Below, in pieces: positions 34,965-42,511 of a stretch of DNA of 64,000 bases. The stretch's first letter is position 1; each line of letters opens with the position of its first letter. This DNA comes from Herpetosiphon giganteus (lineage in GTDB: Bacteria; Chloroflexota; Chloroflexia; Chloroflexales; Herpetosiphonaceae): the NCBI RefSeq assembly GCF_016907925.1, contig NZ_JAFBCZ010000011.1:1-64000 (forward strand), given 5' to 3'. The position numbers and the translations under genes are program-made. The notes under the pieces are model-generated. The model was given only the letters and a program-made list of their open reading frames with translations, was not told the origin of the DNA and searched no databases.

Positions 34965-35350
34965 AGCGCTAATCCTTCCAGATTATCTTTCTTTTCAATA
35001 ACGCGATTGAAATGGGTATCAAACCCTTGATCAAACACTTCACCAACGGTAAGCATGCCATTGATAAGTTTGGCAAAGTTGGGGGGTAGCTCGGTCGTAA
35101 AATGATGCCAAGCTGGGGGCATGTCAGCTAATAGTGTGGCAAGGTCACTGGCTTTTGTCCCAACTTTTTTGACGAATTCAATAGTTTCATAATCTTCGCC
35201 ATCGATGGTTCGCTTGCCCTTCGTTATTGAAGCACTGGCAACCGACGGATAGGTTGATGAGAGGTAGGCGCGAATTGCTTCAAGCTCCATTGCAATCGGT
35301 ACCCGAAAATCGTTCCCTTCAACAATGATGATCTTTGTATCTACTGCCAT
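34886..35350 (-). CDS. PRTRC protein C, ubiquitin-like, with extension
   Basis: A 154-residue protein. Residues 1-70 match PRTRC system protein C, classed as a prokaryotic ubiquitin-like beta-grasp domain: EGNDFRVPIAMELEAIRAYL, TYPSVASASITKG, then YETIEFVKKVGTKA. Typical members end about here, but this one has some 80 extra helical residues ending LALTLPLGW, with no GG tail. Whether it is conjugated, perhaps after cleavage by the JAB protein, is open. Confidence 0.8.
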   Translation of the reverse strand: MAVDTKIIIVEGNDFRVPIAMELEAIRAYLSSTYPSVASASITKGKRTIDGEDYETIEFVKKVGTKASDLATLLADMPPAWHHFTTELPPNFAKLINGMLTVGEVFDQGFDTHFNRVIEKKDNLEGLALCMKLIDLPALPVSDDDLALTLPLGW

Positions 35351-35366
35351 GATTTGCTTCCTTTAC

Positions 35367-35573
35367 TTATGCTTTATGATCAATGTGTGGCTCGTCCATC
35401 AATTCCGGCGAAATAAACCCTAGTGCCTCTTGCTGCTCAGGCGTTAGCCACTTGGCTATCAACCGAGGGCTTATATTGCGATTGATTAAAATATTGCGGG
35501 CCGCCGCTAGTTGGCCAGCCCGCAAATATTCCTGCACCTGAAGTTGTGTGCCTGCAAGGTTAATCAAGGTCAT
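35367..35573 (-). CDS. Small helical protein, unknown
   Basis: A 68-residue protein. Its ATG overlaps the Rad52-like stop by four bases (ATGA), so it is translated with that gene. It has an Ala-rich helix (LRAGQLAAARNILINRN) and reads like a helical bundle. No family is recognised. Confidence 0.6.
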   Translation of the reverse strand: MTLINLAGTQLQVQEYLRAGQLAAARNILINRNISPRLIAKWLTPEQQEALGFISPELMDEPHIDHKA

Positions 35574-36025
35574 TCCTTAATCCCCACTTGCTTGTACATA
35601 TGGGCAATAATACGTTCAGGGTACACAAAGCACTTCTTTTCCTGATCGTATTCAGCCCATACTTTGGGCATGCTGTACAAATAGCGGCCTAGCCCGAATG
35701 CCGAGCAGGCGCGTTTGAACGCTTGAGCTACGGCAACCGTCGCTTTATTGGGGTCAGTTTGCTCGGCTTCGCCAACATCTTCACGGGCAATGCCCATAAT
35801 GTTCAGCTGGCAAATAACCGCGCCTGGGCCTAATGGTCGATAGCTAACGGCCCATTCACCACCAACCACCGCATCAAGCCTATCCTGATAGGCTCGGACT
35901 TCGGCATAAGCAATCGCTAAAGCACGAGTCTTATCCTTGGTCACAACAGTGGGCTTGATCTCGATAATATTCATGGGGAATGGGGCCTCAAGCTTGGGTT
36001 TGATAGTGGTGAATGAATGTGCCAT
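35570..36025 (-). CDS. Rad52-like single-strand annealing protein
   Basis: A 151-residue protein with the core of Rad52/Rad22-type annealing proteins: AYQDRLDAVVGGEWAVSY, then KATVAVAQAFKRACSAFGLGRYLYSMPKVWAEYD. Phage members anneal complementary strands during recombination and replication. The usual length is about 150-200, so it looks complete. The start at 36025 has AAGGAT some 11 bases before; an internal ATG has no site. Confidence 0.85.
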   Translation of the reverse strand: MAHSFTTIKPKLEAPFPMNIIEIKPTVVTKDKTRALAIAYAEVRAYQDRLDAVVGGEWAVSYRPLGPGAVICQLNIMGIAREDVGEAEQTDPNKATVAVAQAFKRACSAFGLGRYLYSMPKVWAEYDQEKKCFVYPERIIAHMYKQVGIKE

Positions 36026-36073
36026 AATGGTGTGAATCCTTTATGTTCAGCAACCGCACTACCTGCAAACTAC

Positions 36074-36301
36074 TTAGGCGGTTGTCGTGGTCTTTCGGGG
36101 CCGGACGTGTTTAGCCACATTACGAAGGGCTTCTTCGTTCTCGGCTAGGGCTATCCAGCTTTGGACCTCAGGATCGCATTGGGCTGCCTGCAATGCAGCC
36201 CGATGCTCTTCAGCCTCTTGCTTACTAATCCGCTCGCGATATGCTTTAATGGCATCAATTAAGCTGGTAAATTCGCCGTCGGGGGTGAATAGCTTTGGCA
36301 T
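36074..36301 (-). CDS. Small helical protein, unknown
   Basis: A 75-residue protein starting PKLFTPDGEFTSLIDAIKAY, followed by a charged helix (ERISKQEAEEHRAALQAAQ) and a basic C-terminus. A GGAGG site 5 bases before the ATG at 36301 decides this start over 36331. It lies between the Rad52-like and other small early genes. No family is recognised. Confidence 0.6.
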   Translation of the reverse strand: MPKLFTPDGEFTSLIDAIKAYRERISKQEAEEHRAALQAAQCDPEVQSWIALAENEEALRNVAKHVRPRKTTTTA

Positions 36302-36483
36302 GATTCCTCCACACGGTAATGTGGAATGCAATGCAATCCAACCACCGGAATATCATCAAATACCGAGCGAACGGCACTTGATAGTTGGCGTTGAATGATT
36401 AAGGCTTCCTCTTGGTCAAGGCGGCCAATTGCCAGCAAAACTTCTGTCTCACCATAATTCATGATTATTTTGTAACCGCTCAT
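36259..36483 (-). CDS. Small protein, unknown
   Basis: A 74-residue protein with a compact start (SGYKIIMNYGETEVLLAIG). Its ATG overlaps the preceding TGA (ATGA), and its end overlaps the next gene by 43 bases. The double overlap supports translation. No family is recognised. Confidence 0.55.
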   Translation of the reverse strand: MSGYKIIMNYGETEVLLAIGRLDQEEALIIQRQLSSAVRSVFDDIPVVGLHCIPHYRVEESCQSYSPPTANLPA

Positions 36484-36896
36484 TCATAGGCCTCAGGGAT
36501 AAATGTGAAGGTAGCCCAAGCATGATCAATTGGCGCTTGACTATCAAGGAAAGCCGTTTCAAACTTACCCTTCGTCCCCCCATGGGCATAAAAAGCTTTC
36601 TTCGCATCCATATAGGTATTGATGGCTTTGACCATCGCCTCATGCTTGGTTAGGTGATGAATTACCGCATCGCTGTAGGCAACAGCAGTGCGTACCGCCT
36701 CCGCATGGGTACTGCTATCAAAACCCGCACAATGAAGTAGGGGATAATGGCCGCCAATTCCAATATTGGCATTGACCAGTAGACCAAACCTTGGCACCCA
36801 AACCCCGTTGGTTTCAACTTCAATTTCCTCAAATTCGCCATAGGCCCCTGCTTCATCAAACACAATAATTGCCTTGGTGGTTACTTCTACTTCCAT
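36480..36896 (-). CDS. Unknown early protein
   Basis: A 138-residue protein. Residues 1-60 are beta-rich, with FDEAGAYGEFEEIEVETNG and GLLVNANIGIGGHYP; residues 70-138 are helical (HAEAVRTAVAYSDAVIHHL). No family is recognised. A GGAGAT site 6 bases before the ATG at 36896 favours it over the 36941 start. Translationally coupled to the next gene downstream. Confidence 0.6.
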   Translation of the reverse strand: MEVEVTTKAIIVFDEAGAYGEFEEIEVETNGVWVPRFGLLVNANIGIGGHYPLLHCAGFDSSTHAEAVRTAVAYSDAVIHHLTKHEAMVKAINTYMDAKKAFYAHGGTKGKFETAFLDSQAPIDHAWATFTFIPEAYE

Positions 36897-36945
36897 CGGT
36901 GATCTCCATAAAGCTGATGGCTGCCCAGCTGGGGCAGCCATCGCA

Positions 36946-37284
36946 CTAGCGAATCTGATTCATCCCTTGGTCAATATCACCTTGGGTTATGGGTGGATAG
37001 TGTGGCTTTGGCTCAGGCCGCTTGGGTGATTCCGTTTGGGATGTTCGCAGCAGCGCCTTTGCCATATTGATACACATCACAATCACCACGGCCAACACTA
37101 CCAGCCAAACTAGGTAGGCAACAAAAAGTAGGTATTCGGGGCCAATCAGCAAACACCACACGGCAAACCAAAAAACCACTGCACTAGAACCAGAGATTAA
37201 TTGTTGCTTGGGGTGCTTGCTGAGCAGTGCTATTGCTATAGCGCTGGCAACTATGCCGAGCATCGGTATAAGGCTCCCAATCAT
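36946..37284 (-). CDS. Membrane protein, three helices
   Basis: A 112-residue protein with hydrophobic segments at about residues 3-20, 32-48 and 52-73, then a polar Pro/Lys-rich tail. Its ATG overlaps the stop of the MazG-like gene. No family is recognised. A membrane protein in the early operon could serve in superinfection exclusion, but nothing here proves it. Confidence 0.6.
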   Translation of the reverse strand: MIGSLIPMLGIVASAIAIALLSKHPKQQLISGSSAVVFWFAVWCLLIGPEYLLFVAYLVWLVVLAVVIVMCINMAKALLRTSQTESPKRPEPKPHYPPITQGDIDQGMNQIR

Positions 37285-37544
37285 TGATTTGGCTCCATAG
37301 GGTAGTTACGCTCGATGGATTCAAGTGCTGAAACCGCAACAGCAGCAACTTGAATCAGTTCTTTGCGAATATTTGCCATTGGTGCATTACGCCAATGGTA
37401 TTCGTTGATTGCCTGGGCAACTTCCCCTACTTCTTCCATCAAAATCGATAGCCATTCAAGGGTGTGGTGATTTTGCTCACCCCATTTGTTATCTTGGGCT
37501 TGTCGTTCGGCTGCAATAGCGGCCAAAATATCTGCTTGGCTCAT
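37281..37544 (-). CDS. MazG-like nucleotide pyrophosphohydrolase
   Basis: An 87-residue protein with the phage MazG-like plan: ILAAIAAERQAQDNKWGEQ, LSILMEEVGEVAQAI with the Glu-rich metal-binding helix, and KELIQVAAVAVSALES. These all-alpha enzymes hydrolyse nucleoside triphosphates, possibly alarmones or dNTPs. The second acidic motif is partial (ELIQVA without the usual Asp), so activity may be altered. AGAGGT lies about 8 bases before the ATG. Confidence 0.75.
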   Translation of the reverse strand: MSQADILAAIAAERQAQDNKWGEQNHHTLEWLSILMEEVGEVAQAINEYHWRNAPMANIRKELIQVAAVAVSALESIERNYPMEPNQ

Positions 37545-37867
37545 TAATCAAACCTCTATGCTGATTGAATCGATTGTGGGCAGGCCTACGTGATTTCCTG
37601 CCCGTTGATCGTGGTGCAACACTGGCAACGGCGCGGCAGTTTGCCGAGGTGGGGTTATCGCCCATAGCCTTGTGCCATTGGAATGCTGCGATCCTGCGCT
37701 GGTTGCGCACGATGTTCCACGACTGCGTATTCACTTGTTAAAGGGCTTCCTGCTTGCGAACATTGCCGCCGTTCCCAACAACAGCGGGTGAGCATCGATA
37801 CATAACGAGTTGCGCCACGCTGGCGCTGGTGAGCAGGTTGTGGTCTGCTCAGGCCATGGCGGATTGG
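37545..37867. other. Gap without confident gene
   Basis: This 323-base stretch has coding-like composition but no ORF with a good start. On the minus strand a frame is open between stops at 37731 and 37548 (60 codons, no ATG), and another frame opens at 37734. It may be a decayed early gene or carry one with a rare start. Confidence 0.4.
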
Positions 37868-38068
37868 TTAGAGTTGTATCCGCCAGTTGTCGACGCGCTG
37901 GCTCGATTGAATTGGGCTGCCAGTGGTTATTTCAACGTGAGCGATGGCATCAATTTCGTTATAAAAGTTTTGAATGAACTGGCCTTGGAAAAACAGGCTG
38001 CCCCAATCGCTATCCCCAAAGAACAAGTGCCATTGATTACTATCGCAATCAACAATTTCAAACTCCAT
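37868..38068 (-). CDS. Small acidic protein, unknown
   Basis: A 66-residue protein rich in aromatic residues (WHLFFGDSDWGSLFFQGQFI). An AGGAGG site is placed 5 bases before the ATG at 38068, which strongly supports this gene and start over the longer frame to 38134. No family is recognised. Confidence 0.65.
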   Translation of the reverse strand: MEFEIVDCDSNQWHLFFGDSDWGSLFFQGQFIQNFYNEIDAIAHVEITTGSPIQSSQRVDNWRIQL

Positions 38069-38170
38069 CGATCCTCCTATTGTGCTTGTTGACGTTCGGT
38101 TGCCGCTTACGCATGCGGCGCTGCACGCAGACATGCAGCCGATGTGGTGAGCAGGTAGGACTGCTCAGGC

Positions 38171-39031
38171 CTAGGCAGCTTGTTGATAGGCAGGGGCCGT
38201 TGAAGCTTGAAGCAGCAGCTTGTAGGCGGCTCGATGCCAACACAGCGTGCCTTTGGCAAACGCGGTACATTGGCAGCTATCATCGGCAATGTGGTAGATA
38301 ATCGAAGGATTAGAGCGGCTACGAATAGTGAGGCTTGAGCCATCCCACGACCAGCCAGGCACGGCCAATTCGCAGAAGGCTTTGTTGATCGCGTTAAGTT
38401 GGACTTTGTTGCCAGCATAGAGTTGGCGTAGTTGGCCAACCAATTGCCCAATCACGAAATAGCTTGGGGCTTGGGTAATCGCCGGAGCTGAAGATGCAGC
38501 CGGCTCGCGCGTTAATTCATCAGCCAGATCTTCATGAAATTTGTGCGCTGGCTGCTCAGGGAAAGTCCGCGACAAAATCTCATACCGCAGATCGTTCAAT
38601 TTGTTGATAGCAGCTGATTTGCTTGGAAAGTATCCGACCAATACGCCGCCGTTATGGGCCACATATTCATGGCCTACACTGCAATGGGTAACACCGGTTG
38701 CGCCCGCAACAGGGCTACAGCATTGGCAATAGCACACGGGTTGCTGTGGTTTGCTGGTTGGTTTTTTCTTAGCTGGTTTGATTGGTGCAGCTGGTGCAGC
38801 CGGGGTGGGATTAAGCTCTTGGACCACTTCGTCGGCGTAGCTAATCGCGTCTTGGATTAGCTCAGCAACAAAAACTTCGTAATAGCGGCTGCCAATGTGT
38901 TGAATGGTCATTTTGGGGGTTGAGAGAAATGCGCTCCAGCCATGGTTGTTGTGCTCAAGCCACAATGTAATGCCAGCAGCAGCATGGCTTAGGGTGGTCA
39001 ATTCTCGACGTGTGGTTTCTTGAGGTTGCAT
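38171..39031 (-). CDS. SWIM zinc-finger protein
   Basis: A 286-residue protein, first gene of the leftward early operon. Its C-terminal part carries SCQCTAFAKGTLCWHRAA, a SWIM motif (C-x-C ... C-x-H) that binds zinc and DNA or protein. A mid region with CYCQCC and HCSVGHEYV may hold a second metal site. The N-terminal half has a Pro/Ala/Lys linker. The ATG at 39031 (AGGAG 8-9 bases before) is preferred over a GTG at 39040. Its promoter region carries operator-like repeats and palindrome copy 3. The role could be DNA binding in early phage functions. Confidence 0.75.
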   Translation of the reverse strand: MQPQETTRRELTTLSHAAAGITLWLEHNNHGWSAFLSTPKMTIQHIGSRYYEVFVAELIQDAISYADEVVQELNPTPAAPAAPIKPAKKKPTSKPQQPVCYCQCCSPVAGATGVTHCSVGHEYVAHNGGVLVGYFPSKSAAINKLNDLRYEILSRTFPEQPAHKFHEDLADELTREPAASSAPAITQAPSYFVIGQLVGQLRQLYAGNKVQLNAINKAFCELAVPGWSWDGSSLTIRSRSNPSIIYHIADDSCQCTAFAKGTLCWHRAAYKLLLQASTAPAYQQAA

Positions 39032-39048
39032 ATATTTCACTCCTGAAA

Positions 39049-39108
39049 TTCATATCTGAAATATAAATCATATTTGAAATGATGTCAATAATGAATTACA
39101 GATATGAA
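39049..39108. promoter_or_regulatory. Left control region, three operator-like sites
   Basis: Three similar sites occur upstream of the early operon: TTCATATCTGAA (39049-39060), AATCATATTTGAA (39066-39078) and TTACAGATATGAA (39096-39108). The middle one is identical over 13 bases to a site at 44454-44466 next to the XRE repressor gene, so the same repressor probably controls this operon. Confidence 0.65.
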
Positions 39109-39110
39109 AC

Positions 39111-39137
39111 GCAAATTCCGAAATTTTCGGAATTTGC
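39111..39137. repeat. Palindrome copy 3, 27 bases, perfect
   Basis: GCAAATTCCGAAA and TTTCGGAATTTGC form perfect 13-base arms around one T. It shares its TTCCGAAATTTTCGG core with copies at 283 and 31546 and lies directly beside the three operator-like sites, upstream of the early operon. Confidence 0.8.
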
Positions 39138-39175
39138 TGGAGTAGTATCCAAGGCAACAATAGGATTTAGACCAT

Positions 39176-39210
39176 AAAAAAGCACCATGGGACGACTGGC
39201 TCCATGGTGC
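39176..39210 (-). terminator. Rho-independent terminator
   Basis: On the minus strand GCACCATGG and CCATGGTGC form a 9-base stem with an 11-base loop, followed by six T. It lies just after the stop of the membrane-anchored DUF4352-like gene and separates that gene from the early operon. Confidence 0.85.
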
Positions 39211-39231
39211 AAGGGATTAATCTAGGAAGGC

Positions 39232-40314
39232 CTATTGTTCAGCCATTTGTACATCATCAATATTCCATCGGCTATTCCCTTCATAGGTTACTTTACAAAC
39301 CCATACAAATTCCACTTCAAGATTAAACGAGTTCCTTGCCTTGACTGTCGATTGGACATACCAAGTTAGATCGCCTTCCTGCACGGTTTGATAATCGAAC
39401 CATGGAAAATCAGCGGTTGAGGGATGGGTAAGGCGTTGCTTGACTGCCTGCTTACAAACATCAATAGCGCCAGCCTCAGTTGCAATATCAGGAACCGCCG
39501 TAGCGGTTGGACGCGGTGTCACCGTTGGTAATTCTGCCGTCTCACCAATCGCTCCAAACTTCACAGCATCGATTCCCTCAAGCGTAAACCATAGCTCATT
39601 AATGTCTTGGGGAATATCAAAAGCAATCGCCCACTCTTCGCGTTCACCACGCTTAATCGTCTTCCCACCTAAATCGCCGATCGAGGTAACATTAAGGCGT
39701 TTGGCCGCTTGGTTGGAAGCATTCCGGTCTAATTCAATTGTTTTGGTATTTGTTCGTACCTTCAATTCTTGCTTCCCAATAAGGTGGTCATCGCCCTTGT
39801 TGGTTATCGTCCCATGCACAACCAGCCACTTACCAGTTGCCGCTTCGCTAAAATCATTCGCAATGCTGATATCGAGGATGGTAATTTCCCATTGGCCAAT
39901 CGGATTACTTTGGCCAATCTCTGCTACGAATGGAGTTGCCGTTGGCGGAAGCGGAGTATTGGTTGGCACTGGAGTATTGGTTGGCCGAGCCTCTTCAGTC
40001 TGAGTCGCCGCAATTGCAATAGCTTCCTTCGTAGCATTGGCATTATCCTGCTCGACGGTCGCCGCAATCGCAACCGCCTCACTGGTTGCATTCGTATTGC
40101 TTTGCTGGGCGGTTGCGGTGACATTCGCAACTACAATGGCGGTAGCCGTTTGCTCAACCTGTAACTTTGAGCCTTGCCGATATGCCAAGCCCAAGCACGA
40201 ACAAACAAATACGACACTTGCAATCGCAATCCACTTAATATTTTTGCGCCAGCCCGGCCTGTTTGGTGGTACTTGTTGCATAGAGGAATGCATCGGTGGT
40301 TGTGGGTATGACAT
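39232..40314 (-). CDS. Membrane-anchored DUF4352-like surface protein
   Basis: A 360-residue protein. One hydrophobic segment (about residues 27-45, WIAIASVVFVCSCLGLAY) anchors it; then come an Ala/Thr-rich coiled-coil-like part with repeats of the type SEAVAIAATVEQDNANATKE, a PTNTPVPTNTPLPPTATP linker typical of Chloroflexota surface proteins, a beta domain resembling DUF4352 (ISIANDFSEAATGKWLVVHGTITNKG), and a C-terminal domain with two Cys. An AGGAG site precedes the ATG. As a prophage gene it may alter the host surface, for example for exclusion; this is inference. Confidence 0.7.
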   Translation of the reverse strand: MSYPQPPMHSSMQQVPPNRPGWRKNIKWIAIASVVFVCSCLGLAYRQGSKLQVEQTATAIVVANVTATAQQSNTNATSEAVAIAATVEQDNANATKEAIAIAATQTEEARPTNTPVPTNTPLPPTATPFVAEIGQSNPIGQWEITILDISIANDFSEAATGKWLVVHGTITNKGDDHLIGKQELKVRTNTKTIELDRNASNQAAKRLNVTSIGDLGGKTIKRGEREEWAIAFDIPQDINELWFTLEGIDAVKFGAIGETAELPTVTPRPTATAVPDIATEAGAIDVCKQAVKQRLTHPSTADFPWFDYQTVQEGDLTWYVQSTVKARNSFNLEVEFVWVCKVTYEGNSRWNIDDVQMAEQ

Positions 40315-40675
40315 AGCGTCTCCTAAACAAAGCGTTTCCTTCGATCAGGTTAGGTGCAATTCAGACCCATTTTTTGCATCGTGATGGAGTAGATTACGTC
40401 TTTAGGAGAATCTCTTATGAACAGGTAACTACAATCAATAAAGGGGTTATTTGAGGAGAATGCAGGAGGATAGCCAACCCCAACTCGAAGAATAGCCAAG
40501 CAGCGCCACTAAGCCCATAGCTATGAGCAAACCATGAGATCGATATTCTCTTTGTAGCTAAATGAAGCAGGTCTAGGATGCTGCAAGTTATTGTGGTAGT
40601 CAAGGGGATATTCAATTAATAAAAAAGCACCGTAAGCTGGTTAGCTCCACGGTGCTTTTTACCCCTTAACTATCC
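40315..40675. other. Intergenic region
   Basis: No confident gene. The left part carries the ribosome site of the surface protein gene; the right part holds the terminator at 40621-40660. A hydrophobic frame at 40415-40615 (TTG start) lacks a ribosome site and is not accepted. Confidence 0.5.
40621..40660. terminator. Bidirectional terminator
   Basis: GCACCGT and ACGGTGC (with AGCT pairing inside) form a stem flanked by six A on the left and five T on the right, so it can work on both strands. It lies 16 bases after the ATPase stop and should end the methyltransferase/ATPase operon. Confidence 0.85.
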
Positions 40676-42511
40676 CTATGGAATAGATGGAGGATTCCAT
40701 AGAATCACTAAATTAATAATTTCATGTAGTTTGGCAATATAACCAACAGCGCTTTGATGATTGAACCTTGCTAGTTGTTTCATATCTTTTAATACTGAAC
40801 CTGGATGTATAGAGTTTCTAACCGTTTGAAGTATATCGACACCTAGTTTATTAGTACCTTGTACACATAGCTCTATTATTTCCTTACAGTCCTGAAATGA
40901 AAAGGTAGTCCCTATATATTGGGCTAGCACTGTACGATCAGCAAATTTAGGATTTCTAGGACCTAAATCACTTAATGGTTTTGGTACTTGCGGTAAAGCA
41001 ATCAAGTATTCTAGTACATCCGTCCTCTGGATTGTTCCAAGCATAACACCTTCTAGAATAGCTCCCAACATTACAATACAAGCTTTAAATGATGTTCCTT
41101 TATAAGCATAGGCTGCTTGTTGAATATCATATAAAATAATATTTTTCATTTGATTGGGAATATTACTATTCTTAACAAGATTCTTCATCTCTCTAAATGC
41201 AGTAGTAATTTCTTGTTTAGGTGGAGGGCTAGGTTCAGGAATATCATCATCAAAAAAGGAATTATCTTCCACCTCGCCATCATTCGTCTCGCTACTAGCA
41301 TTTTCGGTAGCGGTTGATGAATCACTACTAGCATTTTCGGTAGCGGTTGATGAATCACTACTAGCATTTGTATTCTCTTTTTCAGAAGAATTGGAATCCT
41401 TTGACAATGAACTATCATTAACTTCCTCTTTTTTTGGATTAGATGGGTATTCCTTTCGCAGTTTAGTCCACGTTGATGCAATAACTCGCATAATATCTAT
41501 CTTGACATACTCTAGTAGCTTGAGATATCGAGGATCAGTTTGCTTTATTCTTTGTCTATTACTGGTAATAATGTCATCTTCATCATCGCTATCCATAAAA
41601 TCTGCTTCAATTTCACCTATGATATACTGCCGATATAAACCCGCATCAGTTATATCTATTAAAATATCTTCTTGAATCATTTTACCATGAGCAAAAATAG
41701 ATATGGTATGGTTGCTCGTTGGAATATCACTTGGACGATATACAGTACCAATCCAACCCTTAACAGTCATACCTGACATTCCATCTACTAGATTCGTAAT
41801 TTCAAATGATTTCTTTAGTTTAGTAAAAAAATTAGCATATTTACTACTTTCTTCACCAAGATACCAAAGAAATTGTACTTTATTTAAATAATCACGATCA
41901 TTATCATTAATTGGTGTATTATTAATAATTACAGAAAAATTACAATTATTATTGATAATTGTAAATCTCCGAGCAAGATCAGTTCTTAGAGTTTTCTCCG
42001 CATTTCCAATAGAAGATTTTATTTCTCGTAATATAATCTTTGTTCCTGATTCAATAGATAAAGCTTCTTGAGGAACCGACGATGGCCTATACAACGTTAC
42101 ATCGCTACTTATCCCTCTTTCTATATCGCCTTTATGAATTATAAATCCATGGGGTACTCCATCCTTACAAGAATAAACCTCAGCAATATTGGCTATACCA
42201 AATATTGCCAGTATACCGATCCCTTTCCTGCCCATAACATGCCGTCCACTTATAGTGTTAGCTGAATCTTCTCTCTTTTGATGCCCAATTCGTAAGAATT
42301 TAGTATTAGCATCCTCAATTGACATTCCTATACCATTATCTTGGATGACTATTTCATCTTGTCGTATATTAATAGATACCTCAGTTGCATCAGCATCCCA
42401 AGCATTAGCAACTAATTCAGATAAAACCGCAGGAATATTACTATAAAGACCTTCGCTTAAATGATTCAGTGTATTAAGACTAAATGATAATTCGTACCCG
42501 CTGTCGCTCAT
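40676..42511 (-). CDS. MORC/Hsp90-like GHKL ATPase
   Basis: A 611-residue ATPase. The Bergerat fold motifs are clear: SELVANAWDADA (Glu32, Asn36, Asp39), DNGIGM (58-63) and GRKGIG (94-99). An S5-like part follows. A Ser/Asn/Glu-rich linker has an exact 11-residue tandem repeat. The C-terminal part (about 450-611) is helical and contains RNSIHP at 565-570, as in HEPN-like or DUF4145-like domains. It is encoded with an m5C methyltransferase, overlapping by 32 bases, as in restriction-modification systems with MutL/MORC-type ATPases. The ATG at 42511 follows GGAGGG. The gene is AT-rich. Confidence 0.85.
   Translation of the reverse strand: MSDSGYELSFSLNTLNHLSEGLYSNIPAVLSELVANAWDADATEVSINIRQDEIVIQDNGIGMSIEDANTKFLRIGHQKREDSANTISGRHVMGRKGIGILAIFGIANIAEVYSCKDGVPHGFIIHKGDIERGISSDVTLYRPSSVPQEALSIESGTKIILREIKSSIGNAEKTLRTDLARRFTIINNNCNFSVIINNTPINDNDRDYLNKVQFLWYLGEESSKYANFFTKLKKSFEITNLVDGMSGMTVKGWIGTVYRPSDIPTSNHTISIFAHGKMIQEDILIDITDAGLYRQYIIGEIEADFMDSDDEDDIITSNRQRIKQTDPRYLKLLEYVKIDIMRVIASTWTKLRKEYPSNPKKEEVNDSSLSKDSNSSEKENTNASSDSSTATENASSDSSTATENASSETNDGEVEDNSFFDDDIPEPSPPPKQEITTAFREMKNLVKNSNIPNQMKNIILYDIQQAAYAYKGTSFKACIVMLGAILEGVMLGTIQRTDVLEYLIALPQVPKPLSDLGPRNPKFADRTVLAQYIGTTFSFQDCKEIIELCVQGTNKLGVDILQTVRNSIHPGSVLKDMKQLARFNHQSAVGYIAKLHEIINLVILWNPPSIP
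41292..41369. repeat. 33-base tandem repeat inside ATPase gene
   Basis: Two perfect adjacent 33-base copies (41292-41324 and 41325-41357) and a 12-base partial third. They encode the repeated residues ASSDSSTATEN in the linker and keep the frame. Copy number could vary by slippage. Confidence 0.85.

Noticed and set aside
37489-37734. Minus-strand frame of 81 codons overlapping the MazG-like gene
   Set aside because: Arg/Ser-rich product with no ribosome site; overlaps a clear gene.
40415-40615. Hydrophobic minus-strand frame of 66 codons
   Set aside because: TTG start, no ribosome site, low-complexity region between two terminator-bounded genes.
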